Both the position numbers and the translations under genes were made by a program. A stretch of 64,000 bases of DNA from Bog-473 sp036489775 (GTDB lineage Bacteria; Actinomycetota; Acidimicrobiia; Acidimicrobiales; RAAP-2), in NCBI GenBank assembly GCA_036489775.1, contig DASXFC010000046.1, positions 1-64,000 of the forward strand, written 5' to 3'. The notes under the pieces are model-generated. The model was not told the origin of the DNA. It saw nothing but the letters and a program-made list of their open reading frames with translations, and searched no databases. Of the stretch, positions 50,200-57,881 are shown piece by piece (within the stretch, counting starts at the first letter, position 1; the number at the start of each line of letters is the position of its first letter).

Positions 50200-50940
50200 G
50201 TGACCGAAGCGGTCTTTCTCGGCACCGGGAACTTCCTGGCCCCCGAGGGCCGGTACTGGAACAGTTTCGTGCTGAACAAGACGGTGCTGGTCGAGCCCAG
50301 CCCCACCGCCCTGCCCAACTTGCGACGCTGCGGCTTCGCCGCCTACGACCTCGACGCCATCGTCATCTCGCACTTCCACCCCGATCACACCTTCGGTTGG
50401 CCCTTCCTGATCCTCGAGATCATCGAAGCGTCCCTGCGGGCGGGCACCCGTCCCTTCTACGTCGTCGGCCCCCCCGGGGTGGAGCGCTACCTGCACGACA
50501 TGAACGAGCTCGGGAGTCTCCACGACGTGCAGCTCCTGGTCGAGGGCGCCCTCGACGTGCAGTTCGTCGAGGTGGACGGGTCGGAACAGACGGCGGGGTC
50601 CTTGCGTTTCCGAGCGGTCGAGGTCGACCACGTCCCCAACCTGCGCTGCTTCGGCTACCTCTTTGACGACGGGGAGAAGGTGATCGGGTACTCCGGCGAC
50701 ACCAAGCCGTGCGAGGGATTGCACGAGCTGGCCCAGAACGCCGATGTGCTGATCCTCGAGTGCAACGGACGCCACGCCGAGGGCATCCCGACCAGCCACA
50801 TGGACGAGGACTCGGTGCGCGCCCTGCGCCGCTCCCATCCCGGTGTGCCCTTCGTCCTCACCCACATGGGTCCTGGTCTCGAACTGAATGGGATCGAGGA
50901 GCTGGAAGTGCCCCAGGACTTCGACCGCCTGGAGTTCTGA
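50200..50940 (+). CDS. Metallo-beta-lactamase-fold hydrolase
   Basis: 246 residues, GTG 50200, seven bases after serS. The MBL motif is VISHFHPDHTFGWPF, with later ligands in GYSGDTKPCEGLHEL and VLTHMGPGLELNG. The layout is that of RNase Z-like or PhnP-like phosphodiesterases (short form, no exosite arm recognised). It probably hydrolyses a phosphodiester. Sharing the serS transcript is likely. The exact substrate is not predictable. Confidence 0.87.
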   Translation: MTEAVFLGTGNFLAPEGRYWNSFVLNKTVLVEPSPTALPNLRRCGFAAYDLDAIVISHFHPDHTFGWPFLILEIIEASLRAGTRPFYVVGPPGVERYLHDMNELGSLHDVQLLVEGALDVQFVEVDGSEQTAGSLRFRAVEVDHVPNLRCFGYLFDDGEKVIGYSGDTKPCEGLHELAQNADVLILECNGRHAEGIPTSHMDEDSVRALRRSHPGVPFVLTHMGPGLELNGIEELEVPQDFDRLEF

Positions 50941-50953
50941 ACCCCCGAGATCG

Positions 50954-51727
50954 TCAGGATTCGGCGGCGGCGAAGCGGTAGCCCACGCCGCGGACCGTGG
51001 TGATCAGCACCGGCACCGAGGGGTCCTCTTCGATCCGTGAGCGCAGCCGCTTCACGTGGACGTCGAGCGTCTTGGTGTCACCGATGTAGTCGCTGCCCCA
51101 GACCCGGTCGATCAGGACGTCCCGGGTCAGCACGCGGCCCGAGTTCTCGACCAGCAGGCGCAGCAGCTCGAACTCCTTGCGGCGCAGGTGCACTTCGTCG
51201 CCCCGGACGAAGACCCGGCGCTGGTCGAAGTCGACCTTGATCCCGTTGGACTCCCACATGCCCTCGCTGTCGAGGTAGGCCAGGTCGGAACTTTCCGGCG
51301 CATCGGGGCCGCCGGGCGAGCGGCGCAGTACGGCGCGCATGCGGGCCACCAGTTCGCGGAGCCGGTAGGGCTTGGTGACGTAGTCGTCGGCCCCCACCTC
51401 GAGGGCGACGACCGTGTCGATCTCGGCGCCCTTGGCCGTCACCATGATGATGGGCACCGAGGACTGGGTGCGGATGGTCCGGCACACGTCGATGCCCGAG
51501 AGCTTGGGCAGCATGAGGTCGAGCAGGACGATGTCGGGCTCGGTCTCTTCGAAGAGCTTGAGCGCCTCGGCGCCGTCGCGGGCCACGGTGACCCGGAAGC
51601 CCTCGTTGCCCAGACCGATGACCAGGGCCTCGACGAAGGACTCCTCGTCCTCGCAGACCAGGACCTTGGTGATGCCGTCGCCCCGCCCCCGCCCCTTCTT
51701 CTGGTCCCTGGTCGGACTCTTGGTCAT
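50954..51727 (-). CDS. regX3: RegX3-like response regulator (OmpR/PhoB family)
   Basis: 257 residues, ATG 51727, overlapping the kinase stop by four bases (ATGA). The receiver domain has the acidic pair in VLVCEDEESF, the phospho-acceptor in DIVLLDLMLPKLSG, Thr in IIMVTAKG and Lys in DDYVTKPY. The winged-helix output domain has LLRLLVENSGRVLTRDVLID and TLDVHVKRLRSRIEEDP. Sequence and partner match SenX3-RegX3, the phosphate-responsive pair of actinobacteria. A 15-residue basic leader precedes the receiver. Confidence 0.88.
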   Translation of the reverse strand: MTKSPTRDQKKGRGRGDGITKVLVCEDEESFVEALVIGLGNEGFRVTVARDGAEALKLFEETEPDIVLLDLMLPKLSGIDVCRTIRTQSSVPIIMVTAKGAEIDTVVALEVGADDYVTKPYRLRELVARMRAVLRRSPGGPDAPESSDLAYLDSEGMWESNGIKVDFDQRRVFVRGDEVHLRRKEFELLRLLVENSGRVLTRDVLIDRVWGSDYIGDTKTLDVHVKRLRSRIEEDPSVPVLITTVRGVGYRFAAAES

Positions 51728-53235
51728 AGGGCCCGTTCACCCTGGCCCTGCAGGGGCAGCACGAGGCTGAAGGTCGACCCCTCGCCCTCGCGGGACTCCA
51801 CGTCGACCCAGCCCTGGTGGTTGTTGGCCACGTGGCGGACGATGGAGAGCCCGAGTCCGGTCCCGCCGGTGTCACGGCTGCGGCCGTGGTCCACCCGGTA
51901 GAACCGTTCAAAGATCCGCTCGAGATCGCGGGCTGGGATGCCGATGCCGTGGTCCTGCACTGAGAGGCGCACCGTATCGCGCTCCTCGATGCTCGTGGCC
52001 GCCCCGGTGTCCCCGGCGCCCCCGCCGTCGCCGGCCGGCAACGGGGCGGTGGAGCTCGACGCCGGGCCTGACCAGCTGCTCTCGGGCGCCGGGGGGAGGA
52101 CCGAGGTTTCCCCATGGAAGGTGGTGTCGGAGGTGAAGGCCGCCTGTACCGGGTCCTGGGGAGCCGTTGCGGTGTCATCCGAGCGGGGAGCCGGGGCCAC
52201 CTGGCCCCCCTTGCGCAGGGTGCCCGACACCACGACCTTGGAATTGTCGTAGGAGTAGGTCACCGCGTTCTCGAGCAGGGCATGCATGGCCGAGACCAGT
52301 TGGCGCCGGTCGCCCAACACGGCGACGGGGGGATTGGGTTCGTGCAGCACCAGCTCGATGCCCCGCGACTCGGCGGTGGCCCGGACCCGCTCCATGGCAT
52401 CGGCCATGACCAGATTGACCAGGACCGGCTCGCGGGGCGGTGCTTCCTCGGATTCGATGCGGGAGAGGTCGAGCAGGTCGTCGATGATGCGGCTGACCCG
52501 GAAGGCCTCGTTGTGGATGCGCCCGGCCAGGCGCTGCGCCACCTCGGGGTCGGGTTCGGCCACCAGCGTCTCGGCCAGCAAGCCCAGCGCGCCCATCGGT
52601 GTCTTGAGCTCGTGACTGACGTTGGCCACGAAGTCGCGGCGGATCTCCTCGAGCCGGCGGCGCTCGGAGATGTCCTCGATGAGGGCGATCACGCCCAGCG
52701 GCCGGCGGCCGTCGTCGATCTGGTGGGCCCGGACCTGGAGGGTGCGCCGGGGCGGTCCGTAGAGATCGAGGGTGCGCTCGGCCCCGCCGTCGTGCCAGGC
52801 CTCCTCGAGCAGCTCGGTCACGGCCTGGGCCGCCAGCGCGTCACCGTGCCGGCTCACCATGAGGGCGTTGGCCCGGTTGTTGCGGTAGATCACCGTGCCG
52901 TTCTCGTCGCAGAGCACGACGCCCTGGGTCAACGTATCGAGGGAGCGCCGGAGGCGGATGGCGTCCGAGCTCGATTCGGTCACCGCCTGTGCCGCGCCAC
53001 CGGTCACCTGCTCGAGGTAGGCCAGCGCCGTTTCGAGGTTGCCCTCGTCCTCGGGCGGATCGAGGCCGAGGCGCGAACCCAGTGCGGTCAAGCGTTGCGA
53101 GATGGCCCGCCGACCGCTGGATCGCCCGACGCTGGAGGCAATGGCGATGGCCAGAGCCAGCACCACGATGGCCACCACGATGAGGATGACCACGTGACCA
53201 CCGCTCAGCTTGAGCTGTGCGAGGACTCCGGGCAT
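51724..53235 (-). CDS. senX3: SenX3-like sensor histidine kinase with an unusual insertion
   Basis: 503 residues from ATG 53235 (GTG 53241 is possible). One N-terminal membrane helix (VVILIVVAIVVLALAIAIAS), a PAS domain (about residues 85-210), then the H-box RDFVANVSHELKTPMGALG with the phospho-His, and an ATPase domain: N-box ALLENAVTYSYDNSK, G1 QDHGIGIPARDLERIFERFY and G2 GGTGLGLSIVRHVANNH. Between the N-box and G1 there is an extra stretch of about 70 residues, Pro/Ala/Ser/Gly-rich, which SenX3 homologues lack. It precedes and is coupled to the response regulator. Confidence 0.88.
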   Translation of the reverse strand: MPGVLAQLKLSGGHVVILIVVAIVVLALAIAIASSVGRSSGRRAISQRLTALGSRLGLDPPEDEGNLETALAYLEQVTGGAAQAVTESSSDAIRLRRSLDTLTQGVVLCDENGTVIYRNNRANALMVSRHGDALAAQAVTELLEEAWHDGGAERTLDLYGPPRRTLQVRAHQIDDGRRPLGVIALIEDISERRRLEEIRRDFVANVSHELKTPMGALGLLAETLVAEPDPEVAQRLAGRIHNEAFRVSRIIDDLLDLSRIESEEAPPREPVLVNLVMADAMERVRATAESRGIELVLHEPNPPVAVLGDRRQLVSAMHALLENAVTYSYDNSKVVVSGTLRKGGQVAPAPRSDDTATAPQDPVQAAFTSDTTFHGETSVLPPAPESSWSGPASSSTAPLPAGDGGGAGDTGAATSIEERDTVRLSVQDHGIGIPARDLERIFERFYRVDHGRSRDTGGTGLGLSIVRHVANNHQGWVDVESREGEGSTFSLVLPLQGQGERAL

Positions 53236-53445
53236 CTCCACCAATATGACAGGGCTCAGGGGATGGGTCGAACACGCCCGACGGCCACTGTCCCCCTGAG
53301 CTGGGGTCGGGCTGTGCGGCCTGGGTCCTTCCGGGGCGCCGAACGTGGCCGGGCCAATCGTTTCGGGCGCGCCGGCCGGCGGGGCAACCGTTCTTTGGCC
53401 AGACGGCATACGGAGAGCCCGACGGCCGCCGAGACGGAGGAGACC

Positions 53446-53736
53446 ATGGTCCTGATGCTGCGCAACGTCACGCTGACGCCGAGCATGAGCGATCTGCCCG
53501 GTGGGGGGACTCTGCAAGGCCTGGTCGACGGTCTGGGCGCCTGGGCTCTGATTGCCGCACTGGCTGGGCTGCTGATCGGTGCGGCGGCGTGGGCCCTCGG
53601 AGTCCACTCCCAGAACTACCAGCAGTCCATGATCGGGCGCCGGGCCGTGCTGGTGTCGGGGCTGGCCGCGCTGCTGATCGGCGCGGCGCCGCCCATCATC
53701 AACTTCTTCTTCGCCACCGGCTCGAACCTGCACTGA
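53446..53736 (+). CDS. Small two-helix membrane protein, DUF6112/VirB2-like subunit
   Basis: 96 residues, ATG 53446 with GGAGGAG upstream. Two hydrophobic helices (GLGAWALIAALAGLLIGAAA and AVLVSGLAALLIGAAPPIIN) separated by a polar loop with QNYQQSMIGRR. The size, helix layout and position before a TrbL-like gene match the DUF6112 proteins that open actinobacterial conjugation-like clusters and resemble VirB2 pilins in topology. It is the first gene of the module running to 62735; the 210 bp before it, shared with the kinase gene, should hold the promoter. Confidence 0.75.
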   Translation: MVLMLRNVTLTPSMSDLPGGGTLQGLVDGLGAWALIAALAGLLIGAAAWALGVHSQNYQQSMIGRRAVLVSGLAALLIGAAPPIINFFFATGSNLH

Positions 53737-53769
53737 GCGTCGACGCGGTCACGAAGGTAAGAGCACGAC

Positions 53770-55263
53770 GTGTTGCTCGCCACCGGTGCCGCCGGGGGTT
53801 GCCCCGGCCTCGATGCGATCAACCCGGTCTGCCAGGTCGGCTCGGCGGTTGGCGGCCTGGCCGGTGACGGTATCGATGCCGTCCTCAACGGCCTCAGCCA
53901 GTGGGTGGCCAGCGGGGCGGAGTGGTTGCTCAGCCAGATCGGCCAGGTCATCAACAGCACCACCACGGTCGATCTGAACGCGGCCTGGTTCCATCAGCAC
54001 TACGGGACCATGACCGGCCTGGCCGCCGTGCTGGCGCTGCCGCTGCTCATCGTGTCGAGTATCCAGGCCATCTTCCGGCAGAGCGCGGCCCAGTTGATCC
54101 GTTCCTTCTTGATCCAGCTGCCGCTGGCGCTGCTGCTCGGGGTGATCGCGGTGCAGATCGTGGCCTTGTGCCTGGCCGCCACTGACGCCATGTGCGCGGC
54201 GGTGGCCGGGGGCACCGGGTCGGACGTGACGTCCATGCTCTCGTCCATCAGCCAGGGCCTGGTGCTGGCGGCCGGCGATCCGAGCCTGGCCACCTTCGTC
54301 TTGTTGCTGGTGGCCATGCTGGTGGCGGCGGCGGCCTTCGTGCTGTGGCTCGAACTGCTGATCCGGGCGGCCGCGGTCTACGTCGCTGCGCTGTTCCTCC
54401 CGCTGGCGCTGGTCACCTTGGTCTGGCCGTCGATCTCGCACTGGTGCCGCCGCCTGATCGAGACGCTGGCCGCCCTGATCCTCTCGAAGTTCGTCATCGT
54501 GGCCACGCTCAGCCTGGCCGCGGGTGCCGTCACTTCGGGGTCCGGCTTTGCCGCCGTCCTGGCCGGTGCCGCGTTGTTGGTGCTGGCCACCTTCACCCCG
54601 TTCGTGATCCTGCGGCTGATCCCGATGGCGGAAGCGGGTGCTATCGGCCACCTCGAAGGGGCGCGCCAGCGCGCCACGGCGGCGGTGACGCGAGTGCCGC
54701 GCTCGGCCGCCAACTTTGCCCTGAGCGAAGGGTTCGAAGCGCTCGGGGCCCACCGCGTGATGGCGCACGCCGCCGCCTCGGGCGCGCTGGGTCAGTCGAA
54801 CGGCGCGGCGGCTAGCGCCGCTGGTGGTGCAGGTGGCGGTGGCGGTGGCGTCGCAACTGCGGCCGCTGGCAGCGAGGAGGGATCGATGTACGAGGACGAG
54901 ACGGGCCTCACGCCCGACGAGACGGGGATGGCCCGAGGTGTGGGCAGTGGGCCCGGTAGTTGGGATGCGTTGTCCACCCGGCTCGATGAGATGGCGGCCC
55001 GCCCCCGGGGTCGAGCGCCGATCGTCGGCTGGTCCGAGGGCACCGGCGACGACGGGAAGGCTTCCAATGGCGCGGGGCCGAGCTGGCCCAAGAACTTCGT
55101 GGGCTGGTACGGACCGAGGACGATGGAGCGCGGCCGTCACTACATCGGCAACGACGGGCATGGGCCGCAGATCGGGTTCATCCGCACGGAGGACATCCCG
55201 CCCGGTGAACCGCCCAGGTCGCCGGGCCGGTGGCCCGGCACGAACGGGTCGGCCACGTCATGA
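53770..55263 (+). CDS. TrbL/VirB6-like polytopic membrane protein
   Basis: 497 residues from GTG 53770. An N-terminal region with two cysteines (GGCPGLDAINPVCQVGSAVG) is followed by about six long hydrophobic segments, including TGLAAVLALPLLIVSSIQAI and LFLPLALVTLVWPSISHWCR, the pattern of TrbL/VirB6 channel proteins. The last 180 residues are soluble and low-complexity, with a poly-Gly linker and a DETGLTPDETGMARG repeat-like segment. It would form the inner-membrane core of a type IV-like secretion machine. It overlaps the SCO6880-like gene by four bases. Confidence 0.8.
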   Translation: MLLATGAAGGCPGLDAINPVCQVGSAVGGLAGDGIDAVLNGLSQWVASGAEWLLSQIGQVINSTTTVDLNAAWFHQHYGTMTGLAAVLALPLLIVSSIQAIFRQSAAQLIRSFLIQLPLALLLGVIAVQIVALCLAATDAMCAAVAGGTGSDVTSMLSSISQGLVLAAGDPSLATFVLLLVAMLVAAAAFVLWLELLIRAAAVYVAALFLPLALVTLVWPSISHWCRRLIETLAALILSKFVIVATLSLAAGAVTSGSGFAAVLAGAALLVLATFTPFVILRLIPMAEAGAIGHLEGARQRATAAVTRVPRSAANFALSEGFEALGAHRVMAHAAASGALGQSNGAAASAAGGAGGGGGGVATAAAGSEEGSMYEDETGLTPDETGMARGVGSGPGSWDALSTRLDEMAARPRGRAPIVGWSEGTGDDGKASNGAGPSWPKNFVGWYGPRTMERGRHYIGNDGHGPQIGFIRTEDIPPGEPPRSPGRWPGTNGSATS

Positions 55264-56612
55264 GCGACGCCGAGTTCGTTCGCTACCGCTTCGGTCCGCG
55301 TGAAAGGGGCCGGACGCTGGCCGGCTGGCGCGCAGGTCAGATCCTGACCGTCGGGCTGGGTCTGCTGGTCGGGGTGGGCGCCCTGCGGGCCGAACCCTCC
55401 GCGCTCGGCGTCGGCCTGGCCCTGGTCGTGTTGGCGCTGTGCGGCGCCTTGGCCACCTGGCCCATCGCGGGCCGTACGGCCGAAGAGTGGTTCCCGGTGG
55501 TCGTCTGCTGGGGGGCGCGCCGGGTCAGCTTCCGCGGCCAGCGGGGCACGGACTGTCTAGGTGGCCTCGAGCTGTTGCGAGCGGGTCACCACGGCCTGGG
55601 CGTGGTCCACGACCGTCGGGAGCGCACGCTCACGGCAGCGATGGAGGTGCGGGGCCAGAGCTTCGCCCTCCTCGGTGCGTCCGAGCAGGACCGCCGGGTC
55701 GGCAGCTGGTCGGCGGTGTTGGCCGCGGCGGCGCGGGAGGGATCACCCGTGCGCCGGTTGCAGTGGATGGCCACGACGGTGCCCGACCGCCGCCACCCGG
55801 GTCCCGACGACGGATTGGCGTTGCGCGACGCCCCGGCTGCCTCGGTGGCGGTGTCGTCCTACCGATCGCTCCTGGCCGATGTGGATGCCAGCACCTGCAC
55901 CCACGAAGTGGTGATGGCGCTGCAGGTGCGGACCGGCCGATCGGCGGCGCAGGGCTGCGAGGTGCTCGAGCGCGAGATGCTCTCGCTCAGCCGACTGCTG
56001 ATCGATGCCGATCTGCACGTCGAGTCCGTCCTCTCGAGCGATGACCTGGCCTCACTCATCTCGCGAACGTTCGAGGAGCAAGTGGCCGAGGCGGTGGCCA
56101 GCGATCCGTGGCCGATGGCACTGGACGAGCAGTGGGGGCTGGTCCGGGTCGATGGGCTCCTCCACGCCACCTATTGGGTGTCGGACTGGCCGCGCACCGA
56201 GATCCGCAGTGACTTCCTGGCACCTCTCCTGCTCAACTCGGCCCGGGCCACCGTGTCGGTCGTCATGGAGCCGCTCGGGCCCGAGAAAGCGGCGCGCAAG
56301 GTGGAGGCGTCGCGCACAGCCGATCTGGCTGACGCCGAACTGCGGCGCCGGGGCGGGTTCATGTCGACGGCCCGACGTTCCAGCGAGTCCGAGGTGTTGG
56401 CCCGACGGGAGGCCGAGTTGGCCGAAGGACATGCCTCGTTCCGCTTCGCCGGGTTCGTCACCGTCTCGGCCGCCACCATCGAGGAACTCGAGCGGGCCTG
56501 TGACCAGATCGTGCACGCCGCCGGTCAGAGCCGGCTCGGGCTGCGCCGCCTCTACGGGGACCAGGCCGCCGCCTACACCTGCTCACTGCCTCTCGCCCGC
56601 GGCTTGCGCTGA
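55260..56612 (+). CDS. SCO6880-family protein of a type IV-like secretion cluster
   Basis: 450 residues from ATG 55260, coupled (ATGA) to the TrbL-like gene. Two N-terminal membrane helices (ILTVGLGLLVGVGAL and LALVVLALCGALATWPIAG), then a large soluble domain containing WFPVVVCWGARR, VSSYRSLLADVDASTCTHEV and HATYWVSDWPRTEIRSDFLA. This is the SCO6880 pattern of Streptomyces and relatives, in which the protein sits between the TrbL-like channel and the VirB4-like ATPase. Its biochemical role is unknown. Confidence 0.82.
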   Translation: MSDAEFVRYRFGPRERGRTLAGWRAGQILTVGLGLLVGVGALRAEPSALGVGLALVVLALCGALATWPIAGRTAEEWFPVVVCWGARRVSFRGQRGTDCLGGLELLRAGHHGLGVVHDRRERTLTAAMEVRGQSFALLGASEQDRRVGSWSAVLAAAAREGSPVRRLQWMATTVPDRRHPGPDDGLALRDAPAASVAVSSYRSLLADVDASTCTHEVVMALQVRTGRSAAQGCEVLEREMLSLSRLLIDADLHVESVLSSDDLASLISRTFEEQVAEAVASDPWPMALDEQWGLVRVDGLLHATYWVSDWPRTEIRSDFLAPLLLNSARATVSVVMEPLGPEKAARKVEASRTADLADAELRRRGGFMSTARRSSESEVLARREAELAEGHASFRFAGFVTVSAATIEELERACDQIVHAAGQSRLGLRRLYGDQAAAYTCSLPLARGLR

Positions 56613-56721
56613 CGCTCCGGGCCGCCGGACCCCCGGCATCCCTCATACATCCATGACATCTCGATGATGGGGCGTTCACGTGCCCGTTGCACGCTGGCGG
56701 TTGGGAAAGCAGGGGTGAACC

Positions 56722-57783
56722 ATGAAGACGCGATTGGGATCACTGTTCGCAGGCCGCAAGCTGGGCGCGGCCTTGGCGGTCGCGGCCATCGTGGTGGTGA
56801 GCGCCGGCGGGACTGCTGCCGGCTTCGCGCTGATCTCGAGCGGCGGGAACTCCACGGTGACCCCGCCCCCGACGTCGTCCGCCGGCTCGATCACCGCGGC
56901 GGCCCCATCGACTTCCACCACGACCAGCACCACCATGCCCACTATGGGGAGCGCGGGTGCCGCCACACCCGTCACGCCGGCGGTGACACCGGGTGCCTCC
57001 ATCCTGATCAGCGATACCTGCTTGTACAGCCACGAGGCGAACGACGATCCCATCCTCGATCCGGGCAAGCCGGGTCAGTCGATGGCACATGACTTCTTCG
57101 GCAACACGTCGACCTCGGCCAGCTCGACTGCAGGCACCCTGGTCGGCGGCCCGACCACCTGTTCGACCAGCGAGGATGCCTCGGCGTACTGGACCCCGGT
57201 GCTCTACCAGAACGGTGTGGCCATCACGCCGTTGCGCAACCTCATCTACTGGTCAGGTCTCCACGTCACGTCCCCCTCGGTCGTGGCACCGCCGGCCGGG
57301 CTGGAGATGATCGCGGGTGACGAGAATGCGAGCGCGCCGCAACCCACTTCGGTCATCGACTGGCGCTGCGCCGACTCGTCGACCCAGCCGACGTCCGACG
57401 TGCCGGTCAGCTGCCCCGGGACCAACGGCATCGAGCTGCGAGTCACCTTCCCCTCGTGCTGGAACGGCTCCACCTTCAACGGCGCCAGCGAGACGAACGT
57501 CGCCTACCCCGAGCCCGGCCGGGCCCGGAACTGCCCCGCCGGATACCCGGTGCGTATCCCGGCTGTCATCTTCCACATCATCTACCCCATCACCTCGGCC
57601 AGCGGTCTGACCCTGTCGATGGGACCGGGCCAGCAGGGCTCCACCGACACGGCACACGGGGACTTCATCAACGGCTGGAACCAGAGCGTCCTCACCCAGC
57701 TGATCGACGGCTGTGCCGGTCCGGCCGGCACTTGCGGGCACGTCACTGGATCCGAGGCTCAGGTCCACCCCAAGAAGATCTAG
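56722..57783 (+). CDS. Exported DUF1996-domain protein
   Basis: 353 residues, ATG 56722. One N-terminal helix (LGAALAVAAIVVVSAGGTAA) acts as signal or anchor; a Ser/Thr/Pro linker follows to about residue 90. The rest matches DUF1996: LYSHEANDDPILDPGKPGQS with MAHDFFGNTSTS, YWTPVLYQNGVAI, FPSCWNGSTFNG and HGDFINGWNQSVL. Conserved His and Asp residues suggest metal or glycan binding; the domain is best known from fungal wall proteins and actinobacterial secreted proteins. It interrupts the expected order SCO6880 - VirB4-like ATPase, so it may be cargo or a surface factor of this machine. Confidence 0.8.
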   Translation: MKTRLGSLFAGRKLGAALAVAAIVVVSAGGTAAGFALISSGGNSTVTPPPTSSAGSITAAAPSTSTTTSTTMPTMGSAGAATPVTPAVTPGASILISDTCLYSHEANDDPILDPGKPGQSMAHDFFGNTSTSASSTAGTLVGGPTTCSTSEDASAYWTPVLYQNGVAITPLRNLIYWSGLHVTSPSVVAPPAGLEMIAGDENASAPQPTSVIDWRCADSSTQPTSDVPVSCPGTNGIELRVTFPSCWNGSTFNGASETNVAYPEPGRARNCPAGYPVRIPAVIFHIIYPITSASGLTLSMGPGQQGSTDTAHGDFINGWNQSVLTQLIDGCAGPAGTCGHVTGSEAQVHPKKI

Positions 57784-57881
57784 GTTCGACCGTGCACCCC
57801 GCCGACTGTTCGGACAATCCCCCCCGTACCCTTGGTGCCCTGCACTCAGATCCGGGGGGACTGGGAAAGGGGAGTGATCTG

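Noticed and set aside
54820..54850. GGTGGC repeats as a regulatory tandem array
   Set aside because: They encode the poly-Gly linker of the TrbL-like protein in frame.
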